Source: an uncultured Hyphomicrobiales bacterium (GTDB lineage Bacteria; Pseudomonadota; Alphaproteobacteria; Rhizobiales; Rhizobiaceae). Taken from it: a DNA stretch of 64,000 bases. Numbering within the stretch: the stretch's first letter is position 1; every line of letters starts with the position of its first letter. The translations under genes and the position numbers were made by a program. The notes below the pieces were generated by a model. It was not told the origin of the DNA, did not search any database, and saw only the letters and a list, made by a program, of their open reading frames with translations. Below are positions 54,067-62,405 of this stretch, piece after piece. The stretch is taken from contig CALTTH010000001.1 in NCBI GenBank assembly GCA_943908365.1, positions 1 through 64,000 of the forward strand, given 5' to 3'.

Positions 54067-54873
54067 ATGAACGGCATCATGCAGGGTAAACGCGGCCTTA
54101 TCATGGGCGTCGCCAACAATCACTCGATCGCTTGGGGCATCTCCAAGGCGCTGGCCGCGCAGGGCGCGGAACTCGCTTTTACCTATCAGGGTGAAGCCCT
54201 TGGAAAACGCGTCAAGCCGCTCGCGGCTGAAGTCGGCTCCGATTTCATCGTGCCCTGCGATGTCGAAGATACTGCATCCGTCGACGCTCTTTTTGAAACC
54301 CTGCGTCAGCGCTGGGGTTCGATCGATTTCGTCGTTCACGCCATCGGCTTTTCCGACAAGAACGAGCTGAAGGGCCTTTACGCCGACACCACGCGCGAAA
54401 ACTTCAGCCGCACCATGGTCATCTCCTGCTTCTCCTTCACCGAGATTGCCAAGCGGGCTGCAAGCCTGATGACGGACGGCGGGTCGATGCTGACGCTGAC
54501 CTATAATGGCTCCCAGCGCGTGATCCCGAACTACAATGTCATGGGTGTGGCGAAGGCGGCTCTTGAGGCGTCTGTCCGCTATCTGGCAGCCGATTACGGT
54601 CCGAAGGGCATCCGCGTCAACGCCATATCGGCAGGCCCGGTCCGCACGCTCGCAGGCGCCGGTATTTCGGACGCCCGTGCAATTTTTGCCTGGAACGCGA
54701 AGAACGCACCGCTGCGCCGCACGGCCGATATTGATGATATCGGTGGCTCCGCGCTCTATCTTCTGTCGAACCTCTCCCGCGGTGTCACCGGCGAATGCCA
54801 CTATGTGGATTGCGGCTACAACATCACCTCGGTGCCGACACTGGAAGAGCTCCGCAGAGCCGACGCCGATTAA
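54067..54873 (+). CDS. fabI: Enoyl-ACP reductase FabI
   Basis: NADH-dependent reductase for the last step of each elongation cycle and the target of triclosan and isoniazid-type inhibitors. SDR fold of 268 residues from the ATG at 54067: MGVANNHSIAWGI cofactor loop at 13-25, Y146 and the catalytic Y156-x6-K163 (NYNVMGVAK), and ISAGPVRTLAGAGI near the substrate loop. An upstream TTG (54061) and an internal ATG (54079) are less likely starts. A strong terminator follows. Confidence 0.96.
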   Translation: MNGIMQGKRGLIMGVANNHSIAWGISKALAAQGAELAFTYQGEALGKRVKPLAAEVGSDFIVPCDVEDTASVDALFETLRQRWGSIDFVVHAIGFSDKNELKGLYADTTRENFSRTMVISCFSFTEIAKRAASLMTDGGSMLTLTYNGSQRVIPNYNVMGVAKAALEASVRYLAADYGPKGIRVNAISAGPVRTLAGAGISDARAIFAWNAKNAPLRRTADIDDIGGSALYLLSNLSRGVTGECHYVDCGYNITSVPTLEELRRADAD

Positions 54874-54900
54874 GTCCCTCCGCGTGATATGGTTACGTAA

Positions 54901-54926
54901 AAAGCCCGGCGTCGTCGGGCTTTTTT
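54901..54926 (+). terminator. Intrinsic terminator after fabI
   Basis: AAAGCCCG at 54901-54908 pairs with CGGGCTTT at 54916-54923 around a 7-base loop, with TTTTTT through 54926. The A-run before it would let it also act leftward. From 54927 to 55120 I see no gene or repeat; it must contain the promoter of the TadE-like pair. Confidence 0.92.
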
Positions 54927-55120
54927 GTGCTTAGTTAGTGAGACTGTTGTCTGCCTCTGAGCCGCGCAAAAGCGTGTCCACTGTGCTTTGCATGTCGAAA
55001 AACAGGACATGCGGCAAATGCGAGGCTTTCCGAAAAGGAAATATAAAGAAAGCCCTCATAATGATCCTAGTGCGAGACCATTCCCGCATGATCAGTTTCC
55101 GCCAGAGATAGAAAAGCCCC

Positions 55121-55702
55121 ATGCGAAGGCCAATGTTTCAGAAAGCATTACCTGGCAAGTTACTCCGCTCGCGCGACGGCTCCGCCGCGATCGAATTCGC
55201 CATTCTTGCCATACCCTATTTCATGGTCATTTTCGCGATCCTAGAAACGTTTATCGCGATGACAGGTGAGCAGCTTTTCGTCAACGCCACCGACACCATG
55301 GCGCGCAAATTGCGCACCGGACAGATCGCCAACACGGTGACAGCGGAAGACTTCCGCAAACAGTTCTGTAGCGAAGTGTCGATCATGGTGACGTGTGATG
55401 ATAAAGAAAGCAAAGCGACTCCCAAGCTCTACATTGACCTACGCCAGTTCAATACCTTCGCAGATATCCCTAAAACCCTGCCGTTGATAAAGACCGGCGA
55501 TTACTACGATCTGAACACCTCGGCCTTTGGCTTTAAACCGGGTGGGCCGGGCTCAATCAATATGCTGCGCGTCTATTATCGGTGGCCGGTAATTGTCGAT
55601 CTCATTCGTCCCTATCTGACGAAGGTCCGGCCTGCCGATGGTTCGATGCCTTCCCATTTCCTCATCGTTGCGACCGATGCGTATCGCAACGAGAACTACT
55701 AG
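55121..55702 (+). CDS. TadE/TadG-like pilus assembly protein
   Basis: A 193-residue pseudopilin-like protein. The N-terminus has the TadE signature: a short basic start, then DGSAAIEFAILAIPYFMVIF, a single transmembrane helix directly after the conserved Glu, and a periplasmic remainder of about 140 residues with two cysteines. TadE-like proteins are minor pilins of tight-adherence (Flp) pili. The ATG at 55121 or the one at 55133 (GAAGG upstream) could be the start. No other tad genes (cpaA-F, tadB/C) are near. Confidence 0.82.
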   Translation: MRRPMFQKALPGKLLRSRDGSAAIEFAILAIPYFMVIFAILETFIAMTGEQLFVNATDTMARKLRTGQIANTVTAEDFRKQFCSEVSIMVTCDDKESKATPKLYIDLRQFNTFADIPKTLPLIKTGDYYDLNTSAFGFKPGGPGSINMLRVYYRWPVIVDLIRPYLTKVRPADGSMPSHFLIVATDAYRNENY

Positions 55703-55715
55703 CGAGCGGAAAAAG

Positions 55716-56297
55716 ATGAAGGTCAAATCCACGCCATCGCAGGCAAAGACCGGGGGCATCTTTCTACGCTTCGCCAAACACCGGGAAGGTGCAGGCGCAA
55801 TCGAGTTTGCCATCATCTTTCCGCTACTGGTGTCGCTCTATCTCACATCGTTCGAACTGACGATGGGCTTCAGCGTCTATAAGCGTGCCACGCGTGCCGC
55901 GGGAATGATCTCCGATATCGTCTCCACTCAGACGAAGATCAACAAAGACTATCTCGCGACGATGAAGGATGTCGCCGCGGCGATCTTCGTTCCCTACGGT
56001 ACCGATGGATTAAAGCTTAGAATTACCGGCATACAGGTCGACGCAAATCAAAAGGCGACAGTAGCGTGGTCATGGGATCAGGCCGGTGGCCGTCCCTATT
56101 CGGTCGGTACCCCAGTCGACGTGCCAGCAAACCTGCTCTCCATCAGCAACTTCGTGATCCATTCAGAACTGTCGGTGCCGCACAACCTGCTGATGTTCAT
56201 GCCGACACTGGTTTCGGAAAACTCGACCATTACGATTGCCAAGGATTACTACTTCGCCAAGCGCGAGGGCGAACCGATTGTGTGTGGAGACTGCTGA
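55716..56297 (+). CDS. TadE/TadG-like pilus assembly protein, second copy
   Basis: Same architecture as its neighbour: basic N-terminus, GAGAIEFAIIFPLLVSLYL forming the TadE helix at about residue 27-50, then a periplasmic domain; 193 residues from the ATG at 55716. The frame extending back to 55638 overlaps the preceding gene and is discarded. The 13-base spacing shows cotranscription. The two proteins are paralogues of related fold rather than recent duplicates, since similarity outside the helix is slight. C-terminal VCGDC could form or accept a disulfide. Confidence 0.82.
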   Translation: MKVKSTPSQAKTGGIFLRFAKHREGAGAIEFAIIFPLLVSLYLTSFELTMGFSVYKRATRAAGMISDIVSTQTKINKDYLATMKDVAAAIFVPYGTDGLKLRITGIQVDANQKATVAWSWDQAGGRPYSVGTPVDVPANLLSISNFVIHSELSVPHNLLMFMPTLVSENSTITIAKDYYFAKREGEPIVCGDC

Positions 56298-56394
56298 GGC
56301 CTGTTGCGCAAGGGCGAACGGAGTTATGAGGGAGGGGGCGCGACGCCGCTTCCCATGTGACGCGCAGACATCTCTGGACGGGTTTAACAAACGA

Positions 56395-56428
56395 AAAAGC
56401 TGCGAAACATGGGCGTTTCGCAGCTTTT
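56395..56428. terminator. Bidirectional intrinsic terminator
   Basis: AAAAGCTGCGAAA at 56395-56407 pairs with TTTCGCAGCTTTT at 56416-56428: a perfect 13-bp stem with an 8-base loop and T-runs on both strands. It separates the convergent TadE-like and MHS transporter genes. Confidence 0.92.
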
Positions 56429-56448
56429 GTTTTGGTCACATGACGTGG

Positions 56449-57768
56449 TCAGGCGGGCATATCGAGCTTGCGGCTGAAGAACAGCGCCACGATGGTGCAG
56501 ACTGCGCCGGACAGCAGGTAGAGGCCTACGGCAAAGAGGCCGAACTTTGAGGAGAAGCCGAGCACCACGAGCGGTGCGAAGCCCGCGCCGATCAGCCAGG
56601 CGATGTCCGAAGTCAAAGACGCGCCGGTATAGCGATACTCTCGGCTGAAGCGCGACGCCAGCGCGCCACCCGCTTGACCAAAAGAAAGGCCAAGCAGCGA
56701 GAAGCCGATCAACACGAACAGATAGCGACCGATATCACCAGAGCCCATCAGGATCGGCGCGATGAAGCTGAAGACGCCGATCAACGACGCGGCAATCACC
56801 AGGAGTTTGCGACGTCCGATGCGGTCGGCAAGGGCGCCGGAAACGACGATCATCCCACCGCCGATAATGGCGCTGATGAACTGAACGAAGAGAAAGTCCG
56901 AAAGACGCTGCTGCGTATGCAGAACGACCCAGCTGATCGGGAAGACGGTGACGAGGTGGAACAGCGCAAAGCTTGCCAGTGGAACGAAGGCACCGGTGAT
57001 GACAACGCGCGACTGGCTCCGCAGCATCTCGAACACTGGCTTCGGCTCGAGTTCATGCTGCGCCAGCATCGCCTGGAATTCCGGCGTTACGATCATGCGC
57101 AGGCGGGCAAAGAGCGCCAGAACGTTCAGCGCAAGAGCCACAAAGAACGGGAAGCGCCAGCCCCAGGCCAGAAACTCGGGGTTCGACAGCTGGGTGACGA
57201 AGATGATGAAGAACGCGCTCGCAAGACCAAAGCCCATGGCGGCGCCGATCTGCGGCATCATCGCATACCAGCCACGCTGCTTTTCAGGCGCGTTCATGGC
57301 GAGAAGCGAAACCAGACCATCCCACGCGCCCCCGAGACCCAGACCCTGGCCGATACGGAAGACGGCAAGAAGCACCGGCGCCAGGACACCGACATCGCTA
57401 TAGGAGGGCAGGAAGCTGATCGCCATCGTCGACCCACACAGGGTGAAGAGGGCGGCGGTCAACTTGACCGCACGGCCGAACTTGCGGTCGATCTGCAGGA
57501 AGATGAGCGAGCCGATCGGTCGCGCAATGAAAGCGAGCGAGAACACGGCGAAGGAATAGAGGGTCGCTGTCAGCGGGTCCGCAAACGAAAAGAAAACGTA
57601 GGGAAACACCAGGACGGACGCGATCGCATAAACGAAAAAGTCGAAAAATTCGGTCATTCTCGCCAGAATGACGGCCATCGTAATGCGGTCGGGATCGACA
57701 GCAACGGGAGCCTGGCGTGACGGGGCATCAGAGCCCGGAAAAGTTGAGGCCGTATCGGTATAGCTCAT
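56449..57768 (-). CDS. MFS transporter, metabolite:H+ symporter (MHS) family
   Basis: Twelve-helix inner-membrane transporter of 439 residues. ARMTEFFDFFVYAIASVLVF at helix 1, ARPIGSLIFLQIDRKFGR in the first conserved loop and GGAWDGLVSLLAMNAP in helix 4-5 are typical of the ShiA/ProP-like MHS group. The repeat loop GALADRIGRRKLL opens the second half. Substrate is probably a small organic acid or osmolyte and not determinable. GGAGGGATTATT gives the ribosome site. It is divergent from cyoA across 291 bases in which I see only AT-rich sequence near 57990-58015. Confidence 0.85.
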   Translation of the reverse strand: MSYTDTASTFPGSDAPSRQAPVAVDPDRITMAVILARMTEFFDFFVYAIASVLVFPYVFFSFADPLTATLYSFAVFSLAFIARPIGSLIFLQIDRKFGRAVKLTAALFTLCGSTMAISFLPSYSDVGVLAPVLLAVFRIGQGLGLGGAWDGLVSLLAMNAPEKQRGWYAMMPQIGAAMGFGLASAFFIIFVTQLSNPEFLAWGWRFPFFVALALNVLALFARLRMIVTPEFQAMLAQHELEPKPVFEMLRSQSRVVITGAFVPLASFALFHLVTVFPISWVVLHTQQRLSDFLFVQFISAIIGGGMIVVSGALADRIGRRKLLVIAASLIGVFSFIAPILMGSGDIGRYLFVLIGFSLLGLSFGQAGGALASRFSREYRYTGASLTSDIAWLIGAGFAPLVVLGFSSKFGLFAVGLYLLSGAVCTIVALFFSRKLDMPA

Positions 57769-58059
57769 AATAATCCCTCCAGCGTATTGCGAACCATGGC
57801 GTAACGCGGGCGGCTCCTCATCCGTTGCGTTACATGCGACGGATTGTCACACACCGCACTGCACCCGTCAAACGGAATTGCCTGAAATTGCTTGCCCATG
57901 GGGTTCTGTTTGGAGTAACTGCTGGGTAGAGAATGATTGCTTTGCCCAGCTGTCATTGCTGCGGCGCAAAAGGCCGCTGCACCGCGACAAAATTACACAT
58001 TTATTAAATGACATTTGGCAACTAATCCCGGTCCATACCGAATAATCGAGTTGAAGAAC

Positions 58060-59160
58060 GTGCGCACGATCAAGAAACTTACCACGGCCCTTGCGGGCCT
58101 GTCGTCGTTGCTGCTGCTCAGCGGCTGCAACCTCGTCGTCATGAACCCCTCGGGTGACGTTGCCCGCCAGCAGGCCGATCTGATCATCACCGCGACGGTT
58201 CTCATGCTGTTGATCATCGTTCCAGTCCTCGCGCTGACAATCTTCTTCGCCTGGAAGTATCGCGCGGCCGCCAAGGCGACCGATTACGATCCCGAATGGC
58301 ATCACTCCACCCGTCTGGAAATGGTCATCTGGTCCGCCCCGGTCGCCATCATCCTGATGCTCGGCACCGTCACCTGGATCGCCACCCATCGTCTCGATCC
58401 CTATCGCCCCCTCGACCGGATCGACGAAGCGCGCGAAGTGACACAGGAAACCAAACCATTGACGGTCGAAGTGGTCGCAATGGATTGGAAGTGGCTGTTC
58501 TTCTATCCGGAACTCGGCATTGGCAGCGTCAATGAATTTGCCGCTCCCGTCGATGTTCCGATCAACTTCAAGATCACCGGCACGACGGCCATGAACTCCT
58601 TCTTCGTGCCAGCCCTTGCCGGTCAGATCTATGCCATGGGTGGCATGCAGACCAAGCTTCACGCCGTCATCAACCGCGAAGGTGTCTATGACGGCTTCTC
58701 ATCGAACTTCTCCGGCCCCGGCTTCTCCTGGATGCGCTTCAAGTTCCATGGCGTGAGCCAGCAAGGCTTCGACCAGTGGGTTGCGAAGGTGAAGGAAGGC
58801 GGCAAGCCGTTCGGTCGCATGGAATACCTGGAACTGGCCAAGCCGAGCGAACGCAATCCGGTGGAATACTTCGCCAATGTCGATCCTCAGCTTTATGACG
58901 CCATCCTCAATCGCTGCGTCGAGCCGAACAAGCTCTGCATGCGCGACATGATGCATGTCGACGCCAATGGCGGCGGCGGCAAGGAGGGCATCGATATCGC
59001 CAAGGCGCTGAATTCCGTCGTCTGCACGCCGCTCGCACCCTATGGTGTCGCCACCGGCCCGCAGTCCATGCCTGCTGCCATCGAAGGCCAGACCTTCGAG
59101 CCTGCCGCTCTGCCGCAGGTCAAGGCGGAAGCTGCGAAGGCGCCCGGCAACGCCGGCTGA
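58060..59160 (+). CDS. cyoA: Cytochrome bo3 ubiquinol oxidase subunit II
   Basis: Subunit II of the quinol-oxidising terminal oxidase. It is a lipoprotein: from a GTG at 58060 the signal MRTIKKLTTALAGLSSLLLL ends in lipobox LSGC with C23 lipidated. Two transmembrane helices follow (about 40-65 and 85-110), then the cupredoxin-like domain with MDWKWLFFYP and TAMNSFFVPALAGQIYAMGG. The CuA cysteines of cytochrome c oxidases are absent, as expected for quinol oxidases. The C-terminus is extended. Start is uncertain; TTGs at 58015 and 58051 are in frame. First gene of cyoABCD. Confidence 0.92.
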   Translation: MRTIKKLTTALAGLSSLLLLSGCNLVVMNPSGDVARQQADLIITATVLMLLIIVPVLALTIFFAWKYRAAAKATDYDPEWHHSTRLEMVIWSAPVAIILMLGTVTWIATHRLDPYRPLDRIDEAREVTQETKPLTVEVVAMDWKWLFFYPELGIGSVNEFAAPVDVPINFKITGTTAMNSFFVPALAGQIYAMGGMQTKLHAVINREGVYDGFSSNFSGPGFSWMRFKFHGVSQQGFDQWVAKVKEGGKPFGRMEYLELAKPSERNPVEYFANVDPQLYDAILNRCVEPNKLCMRDMMHVDANGGGGKEGIDIAKALNSVVCTPLAPYGVATGPQSMPAAIEGQTFEPAALPQVKAEAAKAPGNAG

Positions 59161-59225
59161 AATTGAAACTGATGATCTGCGGCGCGTACCCGCGCCGCCC
59201 TTAAGACTTGAAGCAAGAGGCTAAA

Positions 59226-61232
59226 ATGGTCGCCGCCACCACCGATCAAACGTCCTTCCTGTTCGGGAAGCTGACGCTGGACTCCATCCCGTACCACGAG
59301 CCGATTCTCATCGTCACCTTTATCGGGGTGGCCATCGGGGGCATCGCCGTGCTCGGTCTCGTCACCTATTTCCGGCTCTGGGGTTATCTCTGGAAAGAAT
59401 GGTTTACGTCAATCGACCACAAGAAGATCGGTATCATGTATATCGTTCTGGCACTCGTCATGCTTCTGCGCGGCTTTGCCGACGCCGTCCTGATGCGTAC
59501 CCAGCAAGCGATCGCCTCTGGCGGTTCGGAAGGCTACCTGCCACCGCATCACTACGACCAGATCTTCACCGCGCACGGCGTCATCATGATCTTCTTCATG
59601 GCCATGCCGATGATCACCGGTCTGATGAACTATGTCGTGCCGCTGCAGATCGGCGCGCGCGACGTGTCCTTCCCCTTCCTCAACAACTTCTCCTTCTGGA
59701 TGACGACCGCCGGCGCCGTGATCACCATGATCTCGCTCTTCATCGGCGAATACGCCCAGACCGGCTGGCTGGCCTATCCGCCGCTGTCGGGGATCGAGGG
59801 AAGTCCGAATGTGGGCGTGGATTACTACATCTGGGGTCTGCAGGTCGCAGGTGTCGGAACGACCTTGTCGGGTATCAACCTGATCGTCACCATCATCAAG
59901 ATGCGTGCACCCGGCATGACCATGATGCGCCTGCCGATCTTCGTCTGGACGTCGCTGTGTTCGAACATCCTGATCGTGGCATCCTTCCCGATCCTGACCG
60001 GCACGCTCGCCCTTTTGACGCTTGACCGCTACCTCGGCATGAACTTCTTCACCAATGACCTTGGTGGCAATCCGATGATGTATGTGAACCTCATCTGGAT
60101 CTGGGGTCACCCGGAAGTGTACATCCTGGTTCTGCCTGCTTTCGGCATCTTCTCGGAAATCGTTTCGACCTTCTCCCAGAAGCGCCTCTTCGGCTACACC
60201 TCGATGGTTTATGCAACGGCCGTCATCACCATCCTGGCCTACGTCGTGTGGCTGCACCACTTCTTCACCATGGGTTCCGGTGCAAGCGTCAACGCCTTCT
60301 TCGGCATCACGACGATGATCATCTCGATCCCGACGGGCGCGAAGATCTTCAATTGGCTCTTCACCATGTATAAGGGCCGCATCAAGTTCGATGTCCCGAT
60401 GCTGTGGGCGGTCGGCTTCATGATCACCTTCGTCATCGGCGGCATGACCGGCGTTCTGCTTGCCGTTCCTCCGGCAGACTTCGTGCTGCACAACTCGCTG
60501 TTCCTGATCGCTCACTTCCACAACACGATCATCGGCGGCGTGGTCTTCGGTGTTCTTGCCGGTATCGTCTACTGGTTCCCCAAGGCCTTCGGTTTCCGTC
60601 TCGATCCGTTCTGGGGCAAGATGTCGTTCTGGTGCTGGTTCGTTGGCTTCTATGTCGCCTTCATGCCGCTCTACGTTCTCGGCCTGATGGGTGTCACCCG
60701 TCGTCTCAGCCAGTTCGAAGATACGTCCCTGCAGATCTGGTTCGTGATCGCGGCCATCGGCGCTGCCATCATTGCCGTCGGCATCGCCTCCTTCTTGCTG
60801 TCGATCGTCTTCGGCTTCCTGAAGCGCGAAAAGCTGCGCGACGTCACCGGCGACCCCTTCGATGGTCGTACGCTGGAATGGTCCACCTCTTCTCCGCCGC
60901 CTGCCTACAACTTCGCCTTCACGCCGGTCGTGCATGATGTCGATGCCTGGTCGGACATGAAGAAGCGTGGCGCAGAGCGTCCCGTGGACGGCTTCATCCC
61001 GATCCACATGCCGAAGAACACCGGCACGGGCGTTATCCTCAGCGCCATCAGTGTCGCCCTCGGTTTCGGCCTGGTGTGGCACATCTGGTGGCTTGCGGCA
61101 GCAAGCATGCTCGCGATCATCGTGGTCTCGATTGCTCACACCTTCAACTACAATCGCGACTACTACATCCCGGCAAAGGATGTAGCTGAAGTCGAAGCAG
61201 CGCGCACCAAGCTGCTGGCAACGCAGGCGTAA
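59226..61232 (+). CDS. cyoB: Cytochrome bo3 ubiquinol oxidase subunit I
   Basis: Catalytic subunit of 668 residues with heme b, heme o and CuB. Ligands are all present: H117 and H432 for the low-spin heme, H430 for the high-spin heme, H295, H344 and H345 for CuB, and Y299 cross-linkable to H295 in WGHPEVY. Each is offset by 11 from the E. coli numbering. About fifteen transmembrane helices. The ATG at 59226 follows AGAGG. The largest antisense ORF of the window lies opposite this gene and is a shadow. Confidence 0.98.
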   Translation: MVAATTDQTSFLFGKLTLDSIPYHEPILIVTFIGVAIGGIAVLGLVTYFRLWGYLWKEWFTSIDHKKIGIMYIVLALVMLLRGFADAVLMRTQQAIASGGSEGYLPPHHYDQIFTAHGVIMIFFMAMPMITGLMNYVVPLQIGARDVSFPFLNNFSFWMTTAGAVITMISLFIGEYAQTGWLAYPPLSGIEGSPNVGVDYYIWGLQVAGVGTTLSGINLIVTIIKMRAPGMTMMRLPIFVWTSLCSNILIVASFPILTGTLALLTLDRYLGMNFFTNDLGGNPMMYVNLIWIWGHPEVYILVLPAFGIFSEIVSTFSQKRLFGYTSMVYATAVITILAYVVWLHHFFTMGSGASVNAFFGITTMIISIPTGAKIFNWLFTMYKGRIKFDVPMLWAVGFMITFVIGGMTGVLLAVPPADFVLHNSLFLIAHFHNTIIGGVVFGVLAGIVYWFPKAFGFRLDPFWGKMSFWCWFVGFYVAFMPLYVLGLMGVTRRLSQFEDTSLQIWFVIAAIGAAIIAVGIASFLLSIVFGFLKREKLRDVTGDPFDGRTLEWSTSSPPPAYNFAFTPVVHDVDAWSDMKKRGAERPVDGFIPIHMPKNTGTGVILSAISVALGFGLVWHIWWLAAASMLAIIVVSIAHTFNYNRDYYIPAKDVAEVEAARTKLLATQA

Positions 61233-61235
61233 CTC

Positions 61236-61862
61236 ATGTCTCAAGCACCCGCACAGGCCGCCGACAGCGCGGAAAAGCCGGTCTTCTATCTGAAGGAAGA
61301 CCATCACACGGAAAACGGCACAGCGCTCGGTTTCTGGCTCTATCTGATGAGCGACTGCCTGATCTTCGCAACGCTCTTTGCAACCTACGCCGTGGTCGGC
61401 CGCAACTATGCGGCCGGACCGTCGGGCGCTGATCTCTTCGATCTGAAGCTCGTCGCGATCAACACCGGTTTCCTTCTCCTGTCGTCCATCACCTACGGCT
61501 TTGCCATGCTGGAGGCGCAGAAGAAGAAGGTCAATTCGACCCTGCTCTGGCTCGCCATCACCGGCGTCTTCGGCCTCTGCTTCCTCGGTCTCGAACTCTA
61601 CGAGTTCCATCACCTCATCGAAGAAGGTGCCGGGCCGCACCGTTCCGCCTTCCTCTCCGCCTTCTTCGCACTCGTCGGTACCCACGGTCTTCACGTCACA
61701 TTCGGTGTGATCTGGCTCGTGACGCTGATGGTTCAGGTGAAGAAGTTCGGTCTGCACGCCGATAACATGCGCCGTCTGACGTGCCTCTCGATGTTCTGGC
61801 ACTTCCTCGACGTCATCTGGATCGGCGTCTTTTCCTTCGTCTATCTGGTTGGAGTTCTGTGA
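61236..61862 (+). CDS. cyoC: Cytochrome bo3 ubiquinol oxidase subunit III
   Basis: Membrane subunit of 208 residues with five helices, stabilising subunit I. Typical pieces: GFWLYLMSDCLIFATLFATY in helix 1 and LFFAxxGTHGLHV-type FALVGTHGLHVTFGVIW in helix 4. It starts 3 bases after cyoB and its stop overlaps cyoD by one base (TGATG). The N-terminus is hydrophilic and contains the EDHHTENGTALG motif before the first helix. Confidence 0.96.
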   Translation: MSQAPAQAADSAEKPVFYLKEDHHTENGTALGFWLYLMSDCLIFATLFATYAVVGRNYAAGPSGADLFDLKLVAINTGFLLLSSITYGFAMLEAQKKKVNSTLLWLAITGVFGLCFLGLELYEFHHLIEEGAGPHRSAFLSAFFALVGTHGLHVTFGVIWLVTLMVQVKKFGLHADNMRRLTCLSMFWHFLDVIWIGVFSFVYLVGVL

Positions 61863-62275
61863 TGAGTTCGAACACGCATACACACGACCACGCGCATGGT
61901 CATGCCCATCATGGGGACGACCATCACCATGAGAGCGGCGAGGATCATGGCTCCTTCAAGAGCTACATGATCGGCTTCATCCTGTCGGTCATCCTCACCG
62001 CCATTCCTTTCTGGCTGGTGATGGGCGATGTACTGGAGAACCGCACGGCCACCGTGATCCTGATCATGGTCTTCGGGGTCATCCAGGTCTTCGTCCATAT
62101 GATCTACTTCCTGCACATGAACACCAAGTCGCAGGGCGGCTGGACCTTCATGTCGCTGCTCTTCACGCTGGTGGTCGTCATGATCGCGCTCGTCGGTTCG
62201 CTCTGGGTAATGTACAACATGAACAAGAACATGATGCCGACCATGACCATGGAGCAGATGAAGAATCTGCCCTGA
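61862..62275 (+). CDS. cyoD: Cytochrome bo3 ubiquinol oxidase subunit IV
   Basis: Small three-helix subunit of 137 residues that aids assembly of the CuB site. The first 30 residues are strikingly rich in histidine (HTHDHAHGHAHHGDDHHH), more than in E. coli CyoD, and could bind metal. Then SFKSYMIGFILSVILTAIPF starts helix 1 and HMIYFLHMN ends helix 2. Start by TGATG overlap with cyoC; the frame from 61781 lies within cyoC. No cyoE (heme o synthase) follows; SURF1 takes its place. Confidence 0.94.
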   Translation: MSSNTHTHDHAHGHAHHGDDHHHESGEDHGSFKSYMIGFILSVILTAIPFWLVMGDVLENRTATVILIMVFGVIQVFVHMIYFLHMNTKSQGGWTFMSLLFTLVVVMIALVGSLWVMYNMNKNMMPTMTMEQMKNLP

Positions 62276-62327
62276 CGCATCATCGATCAGGTTCGCGCCG
62301 CAAGCGGCGCGGACCTTCCCTCCGATA

Positions 62328-62377
62328 AGACACATAACCCCATGAATCGGAGAGCGGATTCATGGGGTTATGTGTTT
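62328..62377 (+). terminator. Long perfect palindrome between cyoD and SURF1
   Basis: CACATAACCCCATGAATC at 62331-62348 pairs without mismatch with its complement at 62357-62374, an 18-bp stem with an 8-base loop, followed by only TTT. A second stem, CGCGCCG/CGGCGCG at 62294-62311, precedes it. Together they could stop or slow transcription after cyoD or protect the cyoABCD mRNA end. SURF1 begins 29 bases beyond. Confidence 0.6.
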
Positions 62378-62405
62378 GAGCATGATGCTCTCAAGGAACA
62401 CCCCA

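Noticed and set aside
56674..57720. 348-residue ORF on + strand opposite the MHS transporter
   Set aside because: Charged Arg/Glu/Asp-rich shadow; the minus-strand transporter has clear helices and MHS motifs.
59409..61883. 824-residue antisense ORF opposite cyoB and cyoC
   Set aside because: Its product is a hydrophilic Asp/Glu/His/Arg-rich string with no domain, typical of the reverse frame of a GC-rich membrane protein gene; cyoB on the other strand has every catalytic ligand.
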